Source of the DNA: Scolanthus callimorphus
Lineage: Eukaryota; Cnidaria; Anthozoa; Actiniaria; Edwardsiidae
Direction: 5' to 3'
Length of the DNA: 64,000 nucleotides
Assembly (NCBI GenBank): GCA_033964015.1
Contig: CM066912.1
Location: 14,109,399-14,173,398 of the forward strand
Part shown: positions 52,660 through 63,530 of the stretch, piece after piece
Layout of the letters: every line of letters starts with the position of its first letter
Numbering within the stretch: position 1 is the stretch's first letter
The notes under the pieces: model-generated
The model's database searches: none
The model's input: the letters and a program-made list of their open reading frames with translations, nothing else
Told to the model about the DNA's origin: nothing
Program-made: the position numbers and the translations under genes

Positions 52660-52979
52660 AAGATACCAATCAGTGAATAGTCATTTTCGCACACTCTGAT
52701 TGGTTCCTGAAAGGCTGGTACGCCTCCAGTAGTTGGCCTATTTGCAGATCAGCCACTCCTGTTAATAGTATTTAAAAGTCAGAATTAAAAAAGTCTGAAG
52801 TCTGAAATAGTAGATATCAAACACTATTTACTGTTTTGAGAAAACTCTCAAAATGGTGGCTCGTTTCACGCAGGGTACTGTGTTTTGGATCTCTTAATCA
52901 CCGTATTTCAGTGACTACTGATTTGGTATATACGATCTCAGGGTCGTTGCCTAGCAGTGGATATATACCTCGATGCTTT

Positions 52980-53031
<52 letters not shown>

Positions 53032-53140
53032 TGAGTATTTGTTCTTACTTTGCATGTTCCATCAAGTGTAGCCTGATTTATATTTGGGTACAAAAGTACC
53101 TCTGTTTCTTCGGCTCGTACCCAGATGTAAATCAGGCTAC
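52660..53140. repeat. Nested MITE/hairpins inside the left part
   Basis: Three inverted pairs are visible: ATACCAATCAGTGAATAGTC near 52665 with CCACTATTCACC near 53005; AGTGGATATATACC / GGTATATATCCACC around 52956-52999; and GTAGCCTGATTTA...TGGGTAC / GTACCCA...TAAATCAGGCTAC at 53068-53140. They are probably two small palindromic insertions. Confidence 0.7.
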
Positions 53141-53639
53141 CATGAGTGACATGGCTTTATTGTTATAAGCAGGAATGACAGTGAGATGGCAAAAGGACGG
53201 TGTAGGAAGCGAAGGTCAAGTACTGTAGCCAGGGAGCACTTTCCCATAGGGAAGTTGAAGCACAAAAGAAAGGTGCTAGAGGAATCATATTTAGCCAATT
53301 GTGCAGGTATTGCATGATGAAGAGAAAAGAAATAGACAGTTAGAGGCAAAGGTTATAAATGCTTAGCTATTTGCAGAATGTTATTAAGACAAAAAATAGC
53401 ATTGAAGCTCCCGTATGTTGTTCTGGCTGCCTGCCACGAATAAGGAGTGATGCACTACATTTATTTTGACAGAAATGATATCTGAACTCTGAGCAAATTA
53501 GAGGAGTGATGCATTGCATTCACTTTGACTTAAGGGACAAAATTTGAATCATTTCTCTCTTTTTCCCATTTTTCCCTGGGTTCATAATAAATCATTATCA
53601 TCTATTCTAACAAAATATGTAACAGAGTCCTGTAATAAT

Positions 53640-55910
53640 TATCCTTATTCTACTGTAGTTTAGAAGAGTGCAGCAAAAGAATGGAGAGCTAGAGAAGAGA
53701 ACAGAAGAGGCACAGAAGAGGAAGCAGCCAGGATTGCTTCCAGAGACGAAGGAGCTAAGGAAGAAAAGACGTAGAATAGCAAACCCATCAGTAATCAATC
53801 CTGATAACTCAGAAAGACTAGATAAGATAGCACCAAGCTCTGCTAGCAATAGAAAATTAGAAACAATTAGAGAGTGTTCACTTATTCATGGGTCTGAGGC
53901 TGAATCTGATCTAAACCATGCCTTGATGGCATCTGGCATACTTTAGTCAACTCGGCCAGTCCAAACCAACTGGATAAATATATAAGCAACTCTAAAAATG
54001 CATGAAAGCTGTCAACAGCATAAATCAGAAGCAAGTGAAAGAGTTTGAAGCAAGTGAATCTAATATTTGCAGAAGTTTAAAAGTTTTGTACAAGAGATGC
54101 CTTTTTAGCAAAGAAAAGTACAAATCAGACAAAGTTTCACTTACAATGACATGTAATACAAAGCAGCCAGCCAAAAAACACGGCTTAAAATGTGTCAGGG
54201 TGGAACTATTCCCAAACTACTCCCCTATGATAAGTTAATTTCATTCATTAAGAGTATTGAGCCTGAAGATTTAAATGATATGAATTATTTTTGTTATGAT
54301 CTGGATGAAGATCAGCAGATAGATGGTTGCTATAGAGATTTTGAAAAGTTGCTTATTGATCTTGCAGAGTTGTACATTGAAAGTGACAGGAGATTGCAGG
54401 GGAAAACAGTTTTCTCATGCATTTTGGCGAGACCAAATACAGTTTCAAACTTGCCATAGGGGCCGACGGAGCCCCATTTGGAAAAGATGACGAAGCGACA
54501 GCATGGCTAGTGTCATTTTTGAATGTAGGAACAAGGATTGGCAGTCCATGTGAAAATTTTGTGTTAGCTGGTGCAAACTGCTCAGAAACCCATACAGCCA
54601 TGGTGCGATATGCTAAGAAGCTGTTAAGTGATATCACTCTAGTTGAAGGCAAGTCCTATGATATCGGAGGGCACCAAGTTTCATTTAAAGTTGTTTGGCT
54701 CCTTGTGACATGAAATGGCTGGCTGATTATGCAGGAGAATTGAGTAATGCATCTCACTATTTTTCATCATTTGCTAATGTAAACTGTGATGACAAATACA
54801 CAGTAGGGGGTTCTATCGGATTTGGTGAAGAGTTCCTATGGCAACCATGGGATTTCAATGACCGCCTAACAATTGCTGCCTCTGTAGAGAAAAGAAAAAA
54901 GAGCTATCTGAAACAAGTTATGCAGACTCAACTAAACGAACTAAGATATGCCAGCATATCAAAGGCCTTAAGTCCAAGCAAGAATTTGAACCAATTATTG
55001 GGAGACTTGTAGATTTTGCATTTGCTGAACCACTTCATAATTCTAATAATGGATGCCAGCAACTGCACTACTGCCTTTTGGAGGAAGCAATTGCACGCAG
55101 TGATTTATCATTAAATATCAAAATAACTAAGATTTCGGCATTACCAGATAACCTTCCATTGAATAAGTTTTTGCTAGCCCTAAAGGAAGATTGTAAAGCT
55201 AAACGGCTTTATAAAAAGATTGTTCGCTGGCTAAAAGAAGGCAGGAAGAAAAAGTTTGATTACCGATTCACTGGGAAAGAGACAAAAGCTTTCTGTCATA
55301 AATATATGTATTTAATAGATTCATTGTCCAGAGAGACTGATCAGCCATCTGAACGCCTTAAGCTTATGGCTATAGCATTTGCAGGTTTGCACTTGAGAAA
55401 TGCCATTTCATTAACGCATAGAATAACGATCGACAGAGCAGCAATTGTAGACTTACAAACAAGCTGCACTCTCTATTTCAATACGTGCTCATTGTTGCTC
55501 AAGACAGTTAGCCCAACCACTTGGACGATTGGGTATGCAGTTCCCTATCACACTAAGTTTTTATATGGCAAATACAAAGTCGGTTTAGGGAAGCTAAACA
55601 TCAGGTACTTGCTTCTTTTGCAGAACACGCCACCCGTACCACTCGCTGGCCTCTGGTAATGCGTCACGAGTACGTAAGCAATGTGTAGCTAAGGAAGGCA
55701 GATTTATCTAGCACTGTTTATTCTAAGTCAAAGGAGCAGTACCTCCCCTCAGAACTGCATCAGCCTGGATTTTGTACCTGTGGTTTTGTCAAAGATCCCA
55801 ATGCATAGAAATGCAAGTACTGCTCCTCATCTCTCTATAAGGAGATTGCGAAGATTGCAGAACTGGGGAAGTTAACAAGAGAAATATGCATGCTTTTGAG
55901 CTCTACAGCT
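53640..55910 (+). pseudogene. Unclassified element-protein gene relic (copy 3, fullest)
   Basis: The protein is spread over at least six open segments in changing frames (53668-53943, 54002-54235, 54190-54456, 54417-54710, 54695-55009, 55078-55656), then 55657-55910. Order: a basic, helical N-terminus (LEKRTEEAQKRKQ; RKKRRRIANP); NICRSLKVLYKRCLFSKEKY; an acidic block (CYDLDEDQQID); a conserved-looking core (IGADGAPFGKDDEATAWLVS; YDIGGHQVSFK; MKWLADYAGELSNASHYFSS; NVNCDDKYTVGGS); a helical region (RFTGKETKAFCHKYMYLID); and a C-terminal cysteine pair set (FCTCGF ... KCKYCSSSLYK) with a stop between. The Asp residues in DGAP and NCDDK could be catalytic, but this is a guess. I recall similar uncharacterised anthozoan proteins. 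No Pfam-type family can be named. Frameshifts make it a pseudogene, unless some breaks are introns. Confidence 0.65.
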
Positions 55911-56870
55911 AGTTAAACGTAGATTTTTTAGAGCACTATCAGTATAAGCCTAGTTGGAGTTTAAATTTGGTGTTCTATGGGCATGCAACTTTAGTCCTAA
56001 GCTTTTGTTTAACTTCTCCTTGTTCTTATTAAACAAAAAAATCAAGAAATTCGGACTAAAATCGCATGTACACTAAACACAAAATTTAAACCCCAACAAG
56101 GCTTATTGTTGAAGGAAGAGTGTGTCATGCTAATATGCATGCTTTTAAGGGCTAGTGAAGTTTCATACAATCGTGTATACAACGAGGAAGCAATGAAAAG
56201 AAAGTGAAACAACCCTTTGAATAGAGACACCTGAAAAGTTAATTTTCATGTGTTTTTCTTTAGGATGAATAAGGTTTTGCATGTAAGAATGACACTTTCC
56301 CTTCAAAACTATAGTAATAATGAGCAGTGGAGCAGGACCAGTTGGACTGCGCCTGTCACGGGAGGAGTAAAACGCTCCCGTCTTCCATGAGTTTGAGGTA
56401 GCACCTTGGGCAAGTGCTAGTAACCTCTTGCCCCACTTGCCAGGGATGCGGTCATTCCAGACAAAAAAAGAATCTAAGATATTGCACATTAAAACTTTTA
56501 TGGATTTATAGTATCTACTTATATTTATAGCTATTCATGATATACAATATATTTATTGTCTTTATTTTTTATTATTATTAAACATGACCAGATTGATATC
56601 AGAGACTGTTCCTCTATTTTGCAAAGGCTGTTTTTGTTGTTCTTTTTTTTTCCTCAAAAGCAGTTTTTGTTGTTGTTTCTTTTTCACTCTAACATTAGCC
56701 AAGTATGGATCTGCTGCTATAGATGTTTTTAAAATGAATGTTGTGGCACTCCAACCCTGTTGTAGTATCCATACTTGACAGTTATGTTGATGGTTTCTTG
56801 TGTATTCGAAAAACGGATAATTGCTGGATGATCAACCGAGACTAAGACTCGGCTAATATAACTGTCTTAC
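55911..56870. other. No supported gene between the two convergent relics
   Basis: Short open frames only (56163-56489 minus, 56584-56778 plus). It could hold further exons of the minus-strand gene starting at 57314, but I find no convincing acceptor-exon match. CTTGCCCAAGGTGCTACCTC and CTCCCGTGACAGGCGCAGTC are local GC-richer patches. Confidence 0.3.
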
Positions 56871-57314
56871 CAGAGTACACTCTTCCGCGAGTGTATTAGC
56901 TTTATATTTGTTGGCAAGTTCAATAAAAACACACCTCAGTCTATCTTCGTCCTTGACTGCCAATGTTTCAACAGCCTTCGTACATTTGACCAGCTCCGCG
57001 GTGAGGTCATATGTCAGCTTCGTTTTCAGGCACGAGAAAACCTCAATGGGGATATTCCACTTTACTCTCACTGTCCATGGGTGAGCAAGGTTCGTATTTT
57101 TTTGCATTTTTCGGCAAATTGATTTGTTCCAGAGGGGTATTACACGAGCCAGCATGCGGCACGGTTGTGCTAGATGATATTTATAGCTCTCTTCGTTTCC
57201 CAGATGTTTTTTTGCCACTGCTCTGGACAGCTGCATCAATTCGGCGCCAACTTCAGTTGATTTTTTGGAGTTATGTCGTTACACTGTGGATACAAGTTCT
57301 CCTGCGTCCGCCAT
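56871..57314 (-). CDS. Exon-like frame of second gene in the 5.1-kb element
   Basis: It starts at ATG 57314 (MADAGELVSTV) inside the right inverted repeat. One in-frame TAA (plus-strand 57279-57281) interrupts codon 12. The frame then continues without break for about 140 residues (KKSTEVGAELMQLSRAVAKK; LARVIPLWNKSICRKMQK; WNIPIEVFSCLKTKLTYDL; CVFIELANKYKANTLAEECT) to a good splice donor, CTG|GTAAGA at 56870. It is soluble, mixed-charge and mostly helical by eye, with no known motif. The left repeat encodes only the diverged beginning. Inferred role: a second protein of the same element. The stop makes this copy suspect. If translation starts downstream, the Met at about 57239 would serve. 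Confidence 0.4.
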
Positions 57315-57394
57315 TTTTTTTCTTTGCAGTGAATGGCCGCTGGCTAAAACATCGCTGACCGCGATATTCGATTGTAAAACCGCAGGCCAGTTCT
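57135..57394 (-). repeat. Right long inverted repeat
   Basis: Inverted partner of 52325-52600. Outer end GGCCAGTTCT at 57385-57394. Confidence 0.88.
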
Positions 57395-58068
57395 ACCTGC
57401 GGGCGTGCGAGCGTGAAAATATGCCTTCGTCCCAGCTCGGCGTGATCCACGTAAATTTACGTGTTTTCCTTCTTATTCCTCTTATTATCCATTTTTGAGT
57501 TAATTTTGAGTATATCAGTTTAAGAGTTTTATCATTACAAACGGGATATTGCTGTCCCTTGCAGAAATAAGACGTTTTGCCCGATTTCGGCTGTTTTTAG
57601 TATGAATCAGAAGGAGTTCTTAGCTGTGCAATTAGTGTGATTTCGTGCATTCTGTCGAATCTTTGGAAAATCAGAATTTATCCCGCTGGAGATTATTTTC
57701 AAGAAAATATTTTGCCATGTCGTGCAGATGTAAGGTTAGCGGCATTTCATGATTTCTTTCAATGGCTAAGAGAATCAATGTAAGCAAATCGTAGGAAAAG
57801 CTACGCCCATTTAGAAGGCAACCCAAAATATACTGAAAATGGGACGACGTACCTACTTGGGCTGCTCATAAATTGTGGAAATTACCATTTTGTACAAAAC
57901 GAAAGATATGCATTAGTTGTCCCATGAGCCAATTTGATCCAAATATGAAGATTACGCACTGGTGGTATCCCCTTTTTTTTCTGGCTTGCGACTATCGGTC
58001 ACAATGGCAGTACTATTGTTAAGGTTTTTCTACAAAATTACCATAAACGCTATTCCGTTTCATCCAAG
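57395..58068. other. No supported gene
   Basis: Ordinary AT-rich sequence with short frames only. No repeat terminus until head motif 8. Confidence 0.3.
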
Positions 58069-58107
58069 TAATATATAGATTTAGCCACTGGCTAAAAGCG
58101 GAGCTCC
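58069..58107 (+). repeat. Head motif 8
   Basis: TAATATATAG, TTTAGCCACTGGCTAAA, AGCGGAGCTCC, CGGTTGTGTACATGG. It is identical to head 7 through the GGTT. Confidence 0.88.
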
Positions 58108-58919
58108 CGGTTGTGTACATGGTTTGTCACTATAATAATCTTTTCAGAAAAATGTCTCTAAATATGTGCAGGATACAGAGATACAGATAAAAAATAAGCA
58201 CGACAGAAAGGTAAAAAAAAATAGGTACTAGCCCCTCACAATGGAATAATTCTAACATGGTGCAACAGTGTAATCAAGAGAAAAGCTTTTCTTTGTCATG
58301 GGCTGTTTTAATATTTCAACATATACCATACATGTACCATATTATTACATGTTCAGTGTATTTTTATTAAAATGTGTCACCCCCAGAAAGTACCCAACAT
58401 GAATAAGCAGAGAAATTCAGAATATTGTAGTTGGTTGTCAATTTTGTTTTTTTTTCTTGAGTGGTGGGAAGTGGGGGTAGGGAGGCACAAGGGTAGGGCC
58501 ATACCTATATGAAAGCTTTTCAGGGGAGGGCACACCATTCTCTTACATGTTACTTTCCATTTAATTAATTGTCCATTTAATACCTCCTAGTTCATAACTT
58601 AAACTACTATTTTATATATACACTTTTTTCATGATGCATAGTCTTCTCATAAGCCTTGGAACAAAACATATACCAAGGTGAGGGGAGGTTTGCACCTTTC
58701 CTAGACCCCTGCAGATTGGGGGAAAGATGTTTTCCCTAAAAATGCAAGGGAGGGCCAACACGTTATTGAAAACAGTGCTGAAATTCCCCAGTCCTCTCCC
58801 CCACCCCCTTGAAATAAAAAAACTACCTTCCGTGTGTGCATAACCCACCATGGGAGATGAGTATTTGATAATATGGCATTGTGTGGACCTTCCAGAAAAT
58901 ATCCATCCCCCTCCCATGG

Positions 58920-58921
<2 letters not shown>

Positions 58922-58959
<38 letters not shown>
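58922..58959 (+). repeat. C21-A17 homopolymer junction
   Basis: Twenty-one C followed directly by seventeen A. It is prone to assembly error and slippage. Proline/lysine runs translated from it are artefacts. Confidence 0.95.
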
Positions 58960-58962
<3 letters not shown>

Positions 58963-59225
58963 CAGTATTTGTATGGAAAAAGTCAGGATAGTTGACCCCC
59001 AACCACTCTGGCGTTTCCAGTCCCTTCCGTGGATGGGGGTATATTTTCTGGAACCACACACAGTCAGTACTATCTATGTCTATTGCTGAAAAAATGTATG
59101 ACCCTCCCCCAAATAGGAGTGAAAAAAATTTGGACCCTCCCTTTAGACACGCGAAAAAAAATTAGAACCCTCCCCACAAAAATAGGAGCCCCCCCCCCCC
59201 CCCCGCTAAATAATGGCACGTCCCT

Positions 59226-59318
59226 TAAGTAACCTCTGTGCTACCAATCGGTGTAATTCACTATATACATTAGTCTCGTCTGTTTGGGATATTTTAAATC
59301 TGCCAAAAGTGGTGTTTT
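59226..59318. repeat. Dispersed repeat shared with 9215-9305
   Basis: AAGTAACCTCTGTGCTACCA, CGGTGTAATTCACTATATAC and TTTTAAATCTGCCAAAAG. See 9215. Confidence 0.65.
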
Positions 59319-59425
59319 TAGCGGAGTTTTTAGCGGAGCACCATACCTAAGGGAAAAACGTATAGTATACTATCGAGTTGATTTTTGAACGTCACGGGCA
59401 TTATGGATCATTTTGATGACGATGC
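59319..59425 (-). repeat. Tail motif 6 with short 3' body
   Basis: On the minus strand, ATGATCC, ATAATGCCCGTGACGTTCAA, AAATCAACTCGATAGTATAC, CCTTAGGTATGGTGCTCCGC and TAAAAACTCCGCTA. It is nearly identical to 50900-51012 except that the hairpin and GGAGCT block are reduced. It is cut at about 59425. Confidence 0.82.
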
Positions 59426-59811
59426 GCGCTTTTTTCAGTTGTGCGCATGAATAATATAACCTAACCTATATAGTTGCGGTAGTGTACTTCCTGAGCTCCT
59501 GACAGGCTTTGTTTACTATACCATACACAAAACATGTTCATCTACCCTTTCTCTGAGGCTTGATGAAATGCGATGAACAAACAAAAAAACGATGAACAAA
59601 CAAACAAACGTTTATCAAAATTTGGGCATGCTTCGCGCGCAACATCTGTAAAATGTCTACAGTACTAGGTCAAACAGGGGACGGGAGATGTGGGATTACG
59701 TTAATCATTGCACTTAGAGGGAGGATGTATGTATTTTACCTGTGTATTATAAACATCCTCACGTAAATAATCGAGGCGATGAATAATAACCGCGGTTCCT
59801 TATGCACCAGT

Positions 59812-59970
59812 CAATTGAAACCCCGGCCCCCACCCCCGGGACAGGGCGGGAAAGTAACGCAGTCAGGCCGGGGATTTCACACATTAATCTACGGAAGGGC
59901 AGGGAATTTAACACGGACCTTCTATAGCGGGAATATTTAGCGGGGCATTAACGGGGAATTAACGCTGAGC
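59812..59970 (+). mobile_element. Partial PIF/Harbinger-like MITE
   Basis: It begins TTA then TGCACCAGTCAATTGAAACC and CCGGCCCCCACCCCCGGGAC, matching the TIR of the element at 31209. The right TIR is missing; CGGGGCATTAACGGGGAATT resembles inner sequence. Confidence 0.75.
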
Positions 59971-59989
59971 CAGAAGTTCGATTATCGTG

Positions 59990-60627
59990 CGAAAATATAT
60001 TGGTTTAAGGACTGAGGTCGGAGGATTTTGGGAGGGATCACTTCATTTTTGGGCGAGTGAAAGAATCTCTCGAAACCTGAAGCCTTGAAAGAGAGATTCC
60101 AGCAACGAGTTCTATATCATTTTCTAGTTTTATTTCACTCATTATGTTGAAAATTTCGGCGCGCTTTGCGCGCATAAGGAATGACATCTAATCTAGTTTT
60201 AGAGAACTTGCCCAAAGAAAACAATACGCTTGTGGAGCTTAAATGGAATGCGTACGAATGTCGTTACAAGCATGTGTATCTTGGCAAGGACAAATGAAAA
60301 ACCCCAAAAGCCCTCCAGTGATACGCCTGGTTGGCAGTCAATATGTTCCAAAGAAGTGAGTTCGACGGTACAAGCTGCATAGAAATTCGTTTTTGGGCTG
60401 CGCTTCACGCACATGAATCATAATAATTTGTAGCGCGTGAAGAATAAAACCAACAGGCCTTTTTTTTTTACTACACGCAGAAAATAAAACGGTCATCTTT
60501 TCTCTGGAGGCTTGATGAAATGCGTTTATCAAAATAAAGGCGCGTTTCGCCATGTTGCAAAAGTGTCCCCGGCGGCCTGGAGCTTTAACAACGACCATGT
60601 CCCTGGTGACCGGGAAAATAGTAACAT
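59990..60627. other. Gene-free DNA with GCGC hairpins
   Basis: GGCGCGCTTTGCGCGC (about 60158) and related TGCGCTTCACGCACATGAAT (about 60400) patches recur. GGCTTGATGAAATGCG near 60510 repeats 59562. No supported coding. Confidence 0.35.
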
Positions 60628-60932
60628 TTAAGAGCCGCTGCCTGTAAATATCAAGCATCGTCCGACAGATAAAAAAAAATCGACCTCCAGTTTATTTTAT
60701 AAAATGAGCCCCCATATGGAACTATTTTCGAAAATGAGTTTAAAATTTCCAGCGAATTTAATTTTTCGAGAAATCTCGTCAAGTCTGATTTCACCCAAAT
60801 AGGGCTCGTCGCGACACCGAAAATCGCAAAATTTTGCCTAGATTGGGAAGCCTCGCAATGCCTGAAAGCGAAAGATATTGAGATTTTGTTTTCGATCTCA
60901 TAAAAGTGTGTCATCTAGATGGCTGGAAAACG
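60628..60932 (+). promoter_or_regulatory. Foldback-terminal motif followed by minimal exon and donor
   Basis: TTTAAGAGCCGCTGCCTGTA and AATATCAAGCATCG parallel the outer end of the 28618-30956 foldback. About 270 bp on, CTAGATGGCTGGAAAACGGTAAGA has an ATG (60919) and a splice donor at 60933, like the arrangement at 28565-28574. If real, it is a five-codon first exon. Evidence is weak but the recurrence is noted. Confidence 0.3.
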
Positions 60933-61399
60933 GTAAGATTATTTTGCTTTTGATTTTCCAAAAAAATTACAGGACCCTACATGAGCCCCGTCAAAAGCAA
61001 AAATCGTTCTGCTTAAATTTGACTAGAATTCAGGGGCAAGAATCTCTGCTGCATCGAATTTTCAATAAAAAAATTTTTACATTATTCCCAACCTTTTATT
61101 TCTATCATATAAAATAATTAATCGCGGCCCGCAAATATTTACCTTCTACGAGAGCGAAACGTCGAAGTCACGTTTGCATTTTTCGCATGACACGCGATTC
61201 AAATTGACTTCATGCCAGGAAGGAAATATTCACATTTACTTGTTTGAATTGTTCTAAAAACGCATTTATTATTATAGAAAAAGTCATGGAAGTCAGGTTA
61301 GCTGTCGTAGCTTTAGATTTAGTAAATATAAAGATTTAGAAATTTCCAATCTGTGAACATAATTAGCATAAAGGGAGACAGTACTTGCGTAGTAGCAGG

Positions 61400-61588
61400 G
61401 ACTTCTGTACTGCGCATGCACGAATCCCCTGACCAATTCAATGTGGTTCCGGGCGCTTTAATTGCCAATTTCCATTGTTTTAGTCGGAATTGACATAATG
61501 GCGCGAAGTTTTCAACTCTTTTTTCTTTATTTTGTAATTCAAAATATTTCTACGATAAGCTCTTAGTGTTCTGTGTGCAACAAACGAG
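61400..61588 (+). promoter_or_regulatory. Candidate promoter of the exon at 61589
   Basis: CTGCGCATGCACG (61410) is close to the NRF1 palindrome, GACCAATTCA and TTGCCAATTT are CCAAT-like, and AATGGCGCGAAG resembles an E2F site. No TATA box. This composition suits a housekeeping-type promoter 100-180 bp upstream of the ATG. Confidence 0.4.
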
Positions 61589-61733
61589 ATGTCGACAGAG
61601 CACGTTCTGACTCCACTTTTAAGCCATGTTACGAGCAGTGTTACGGAAATTGTTTCAAACGATGATAGCGTGCAGCTTGTACAGCATACGATATACTACC
61701 ATAGAAAAGCCATTGCTGAATTCATAAGAAAAC
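61589..61733 (+). CDS. Candidate first coding exon, unknown gene
   Basis: ATG at 61589 opens 48 codons (MSTEHVLTPLLSHVTSSVTE, then IVSNDDSVQLVQ, YYHRKAIAEFIRK) ending at a donor-like AAAAC|GTAATT at 61734; unspliced it would stop at 61742-61744. It reads like real protein with balanced codons, and promoter-type motifs lie just upstream. I do not recognise the family and cannot see the next exon in 61750-64000. This is the best candidate in the window for a cellular gene. It could still be chance. Confidence 0.35.
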
Positions 61734-61749
61734 GTAATTTATGATTTTA

Positions 61750-63116
61750 CATACAATCTTTTAAAACCTCATCGAGGTTTATAGCCCTGGACTACTGCGA
61801 CAATCAGTATTACAAAATTTACGACGAACCGACAAATTGAATTTTTTTTTTTAGTTTATTACTTGGCAGAACAAGTCATTTTTAAGACGCTAGAGAAACA
61901 CTTCCAATTACAAAGAAGGTATTCACTCAAAACACCTAACCCCTATCCTGCCTAGAGGCCATCCCTACAGCTCTTTAGTTGCATATTCTGTCACAGTTAG
62001 AATCACAACATTAATGGTGTGAAAATGCCCCTGCTGCAATTCAGAAGATCTGGAAAAATAAGATGGATGAAATATGTCAACATTACTGATACTAAAAGTC
62101 GTCAAAGACCTGCATTTGTAACAAAAATCACAAAAGTACTACAATGAAGAAAAGTTTTAGCTATGTTAGCGAATTTTGAACTCAAGAAAATGTTAACAAA
62201 TTAACAGCTGGATCATTACTGGTTAAAATCATGCTAATACTAAGATGGAGAAATGAGCTCGATATTTTTCTATAGCACATAAAAGAAGAGCCCACCATTG
62301 CAAATTATGCAAGAAAATTGATGGCGAAATATTGTTATTTATTACGTATTGAACTCAAAGCGATCTCTGTTTAATCTGCACTCTCAGCAACCTTATAGTA
62401 TTGCGACATCGGTCAGATACATAAATACGATATATTTGTCATTCTGTGGTGGTATCGGCTTCAAGAGTGTTACGCATAATTTGAACAGGTTCAATAGTCA
62501 TTTGAGTTCAATAGTATAATTCATATGATCAGCGAATTTTCATGGCTAGTTTAATTGCTTCTTGATGATACCCTTGGTTGGTTGAGAACAATCAACAAAG
62601 ATTTAACATGGAGAAATGACATTGCTGGAATTTTAGCGGGCTCGGAGCATTCAATATAATTACTTGTAAACTGAAATAAAACATAATTTTCACTGGTGTT
62701 CTCGACAATCGCAAACGCGAATTATCAAGATTGACTTCAAAACATGCCCAATGCTTACCATAGGGAAACTTACCGTATGTGAAATGATTCAAGTTCTCCT
62801 TTAAAATGAGCAAGCAACCTCCAATTACGGGATGTAACAAGACAGCATGGCTGCAATATTGACGAAGCTTGAGTTTCTTTGAACGTCCCATGACAACAAC
62901 TCCAACCTTTTGCATGTTCCTTTCCATATAATAGGCAGCAAAGACATAGATAAAAACCTTTAGGCGAATTCTGGAGTAATTCAGTTCAATTTCGTTCAAC
63001 ATATCACGGTCAAATCCCGTAAACATTGAGCTGTCATGACCCTTCTCCGAGGCATGAGGGAGTTCAATAAATCTAAGCCGCGCATGCGTATGCAAATGTC
63101 CCTGCTACTTAAAATG
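61750..63116. other. No confirmed gene; unrecognised minus ORF
   Basis: If 61589-61733 is an exon, this is its first intron. A 167-codon minus frame at 62592-63095 has protein-like stretches (MFTGFDRDMLNEIELNYSRI; VFAAYYMERNMQKVGVVVMG) but no motif that I know, and its start is inside DNA adjoining a SINE. Otherwise AT-rich. Confidence 0.3.
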
Positions 63117-63331
63117 TAATGTAATGTAGGCACTTGTATAACGCAAATTATCATATGAATATGTTCAAATGCGGTTTACAGATGTGGACATGTCTGATCC
63201 CTAAGATGCGGACTGCGATTTATACATTGCAGTTTACAATCATGAGTGGTTGTTAGATTACATTCTGTGGTGAGCACTGTGATTGTTTAACGTCCCTCGC
63301 ATAGTGGTTAAGTGTAGTGGGCTGAGAGACG

Positions 63332-63363
<32 letters not shown>

Positions 63364-63530
63364 TGAAACACAGGAGAAATGACGAATCACTTCAACCCAC
63401 GATGGACACAAGGTTCGAAACAGCAGAGAAAAATCCTAACTGCCCCCGACTGGGATTCGAACCCGGTGCACAGAGGTGAGAGGCAAACGCCTTTACACGC
63501 TGCGCCACCCGTGCTGCGCCACCCGTGCTC
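63117..63530 (-). mobile_element. tRNA-derived SINE
   Basis: On the minus strand the head (63515 to 63441) has an A box (GGTGGCGCAGCGTG) and a B box (GGGTTCGAATCCC), with a 14-bp duplication (CACGGGTGGCGCAG) at its 5' edge. The body includes TCTTTCGGATGAGACAATAA, and the 3' module (TGTAAACCGCATTTGAAC, TTTGCGTTATACAAGTGC) ends in a short (TACAT)n-like tail at about 63117. Head, body and simple tail are diagnostic of pol III SINEs. It depends on a LINE for movement. Confidence 0.85.

Larger units (their letters stand above)
52325..57394. mobile_element. 5.1-kb segment with long inverted repeats, putative DNA transposon
   Basis: Left repeat 52325-52600 and right repeat about 57135-57394 are inverted copies at roughly 80-85% identity, apart from one ~26-bp indel. 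Both outer ends read AGAACTGGCCTG(T/C)GGTTTTACAATC. Each contains ATGGC(A/G)GA(T/C)GCAGGAGAAC pointing inward (ATG at 52393 plus and 57314 minus). Between them lie a plus-strand unclassified gene relic (53640-55910) and a minus-strand exon-like frame (56871-57314). I see no clear target duplication. Nested MITEs and hairpins sit in 52660-53140. Superfamily unknown; an alternative is an inverted partial gene duplication. Confidence 0.6.
58069..59070 (+). mobile_element. Head-family element without satellite (copy F2)
   Basis: It shares head and body blocks with 38229-38990 (AATGGAATAATTCTAACATG, AGCTTTTCAGGGGAGGG, CATGATGCATAGTCTTCTC/GCCTTGGAACA, TTTCCTAGACCCC, AACCCACCATGGG). It is expanded by a C21-A17 tract and by a second inverted CCATCCCCCTCCCATGGAAC / GTTTCCAGTCCCTTCCGTGG-type pair. 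The 3' terminus is not defined. Confidence 0.6.

Noticed and set aside
58823..59232. Gly/Pro-rich open frames around the C21-A17 tract
   Set aside because: These are homopolymer translation artefacts inside a repeat.
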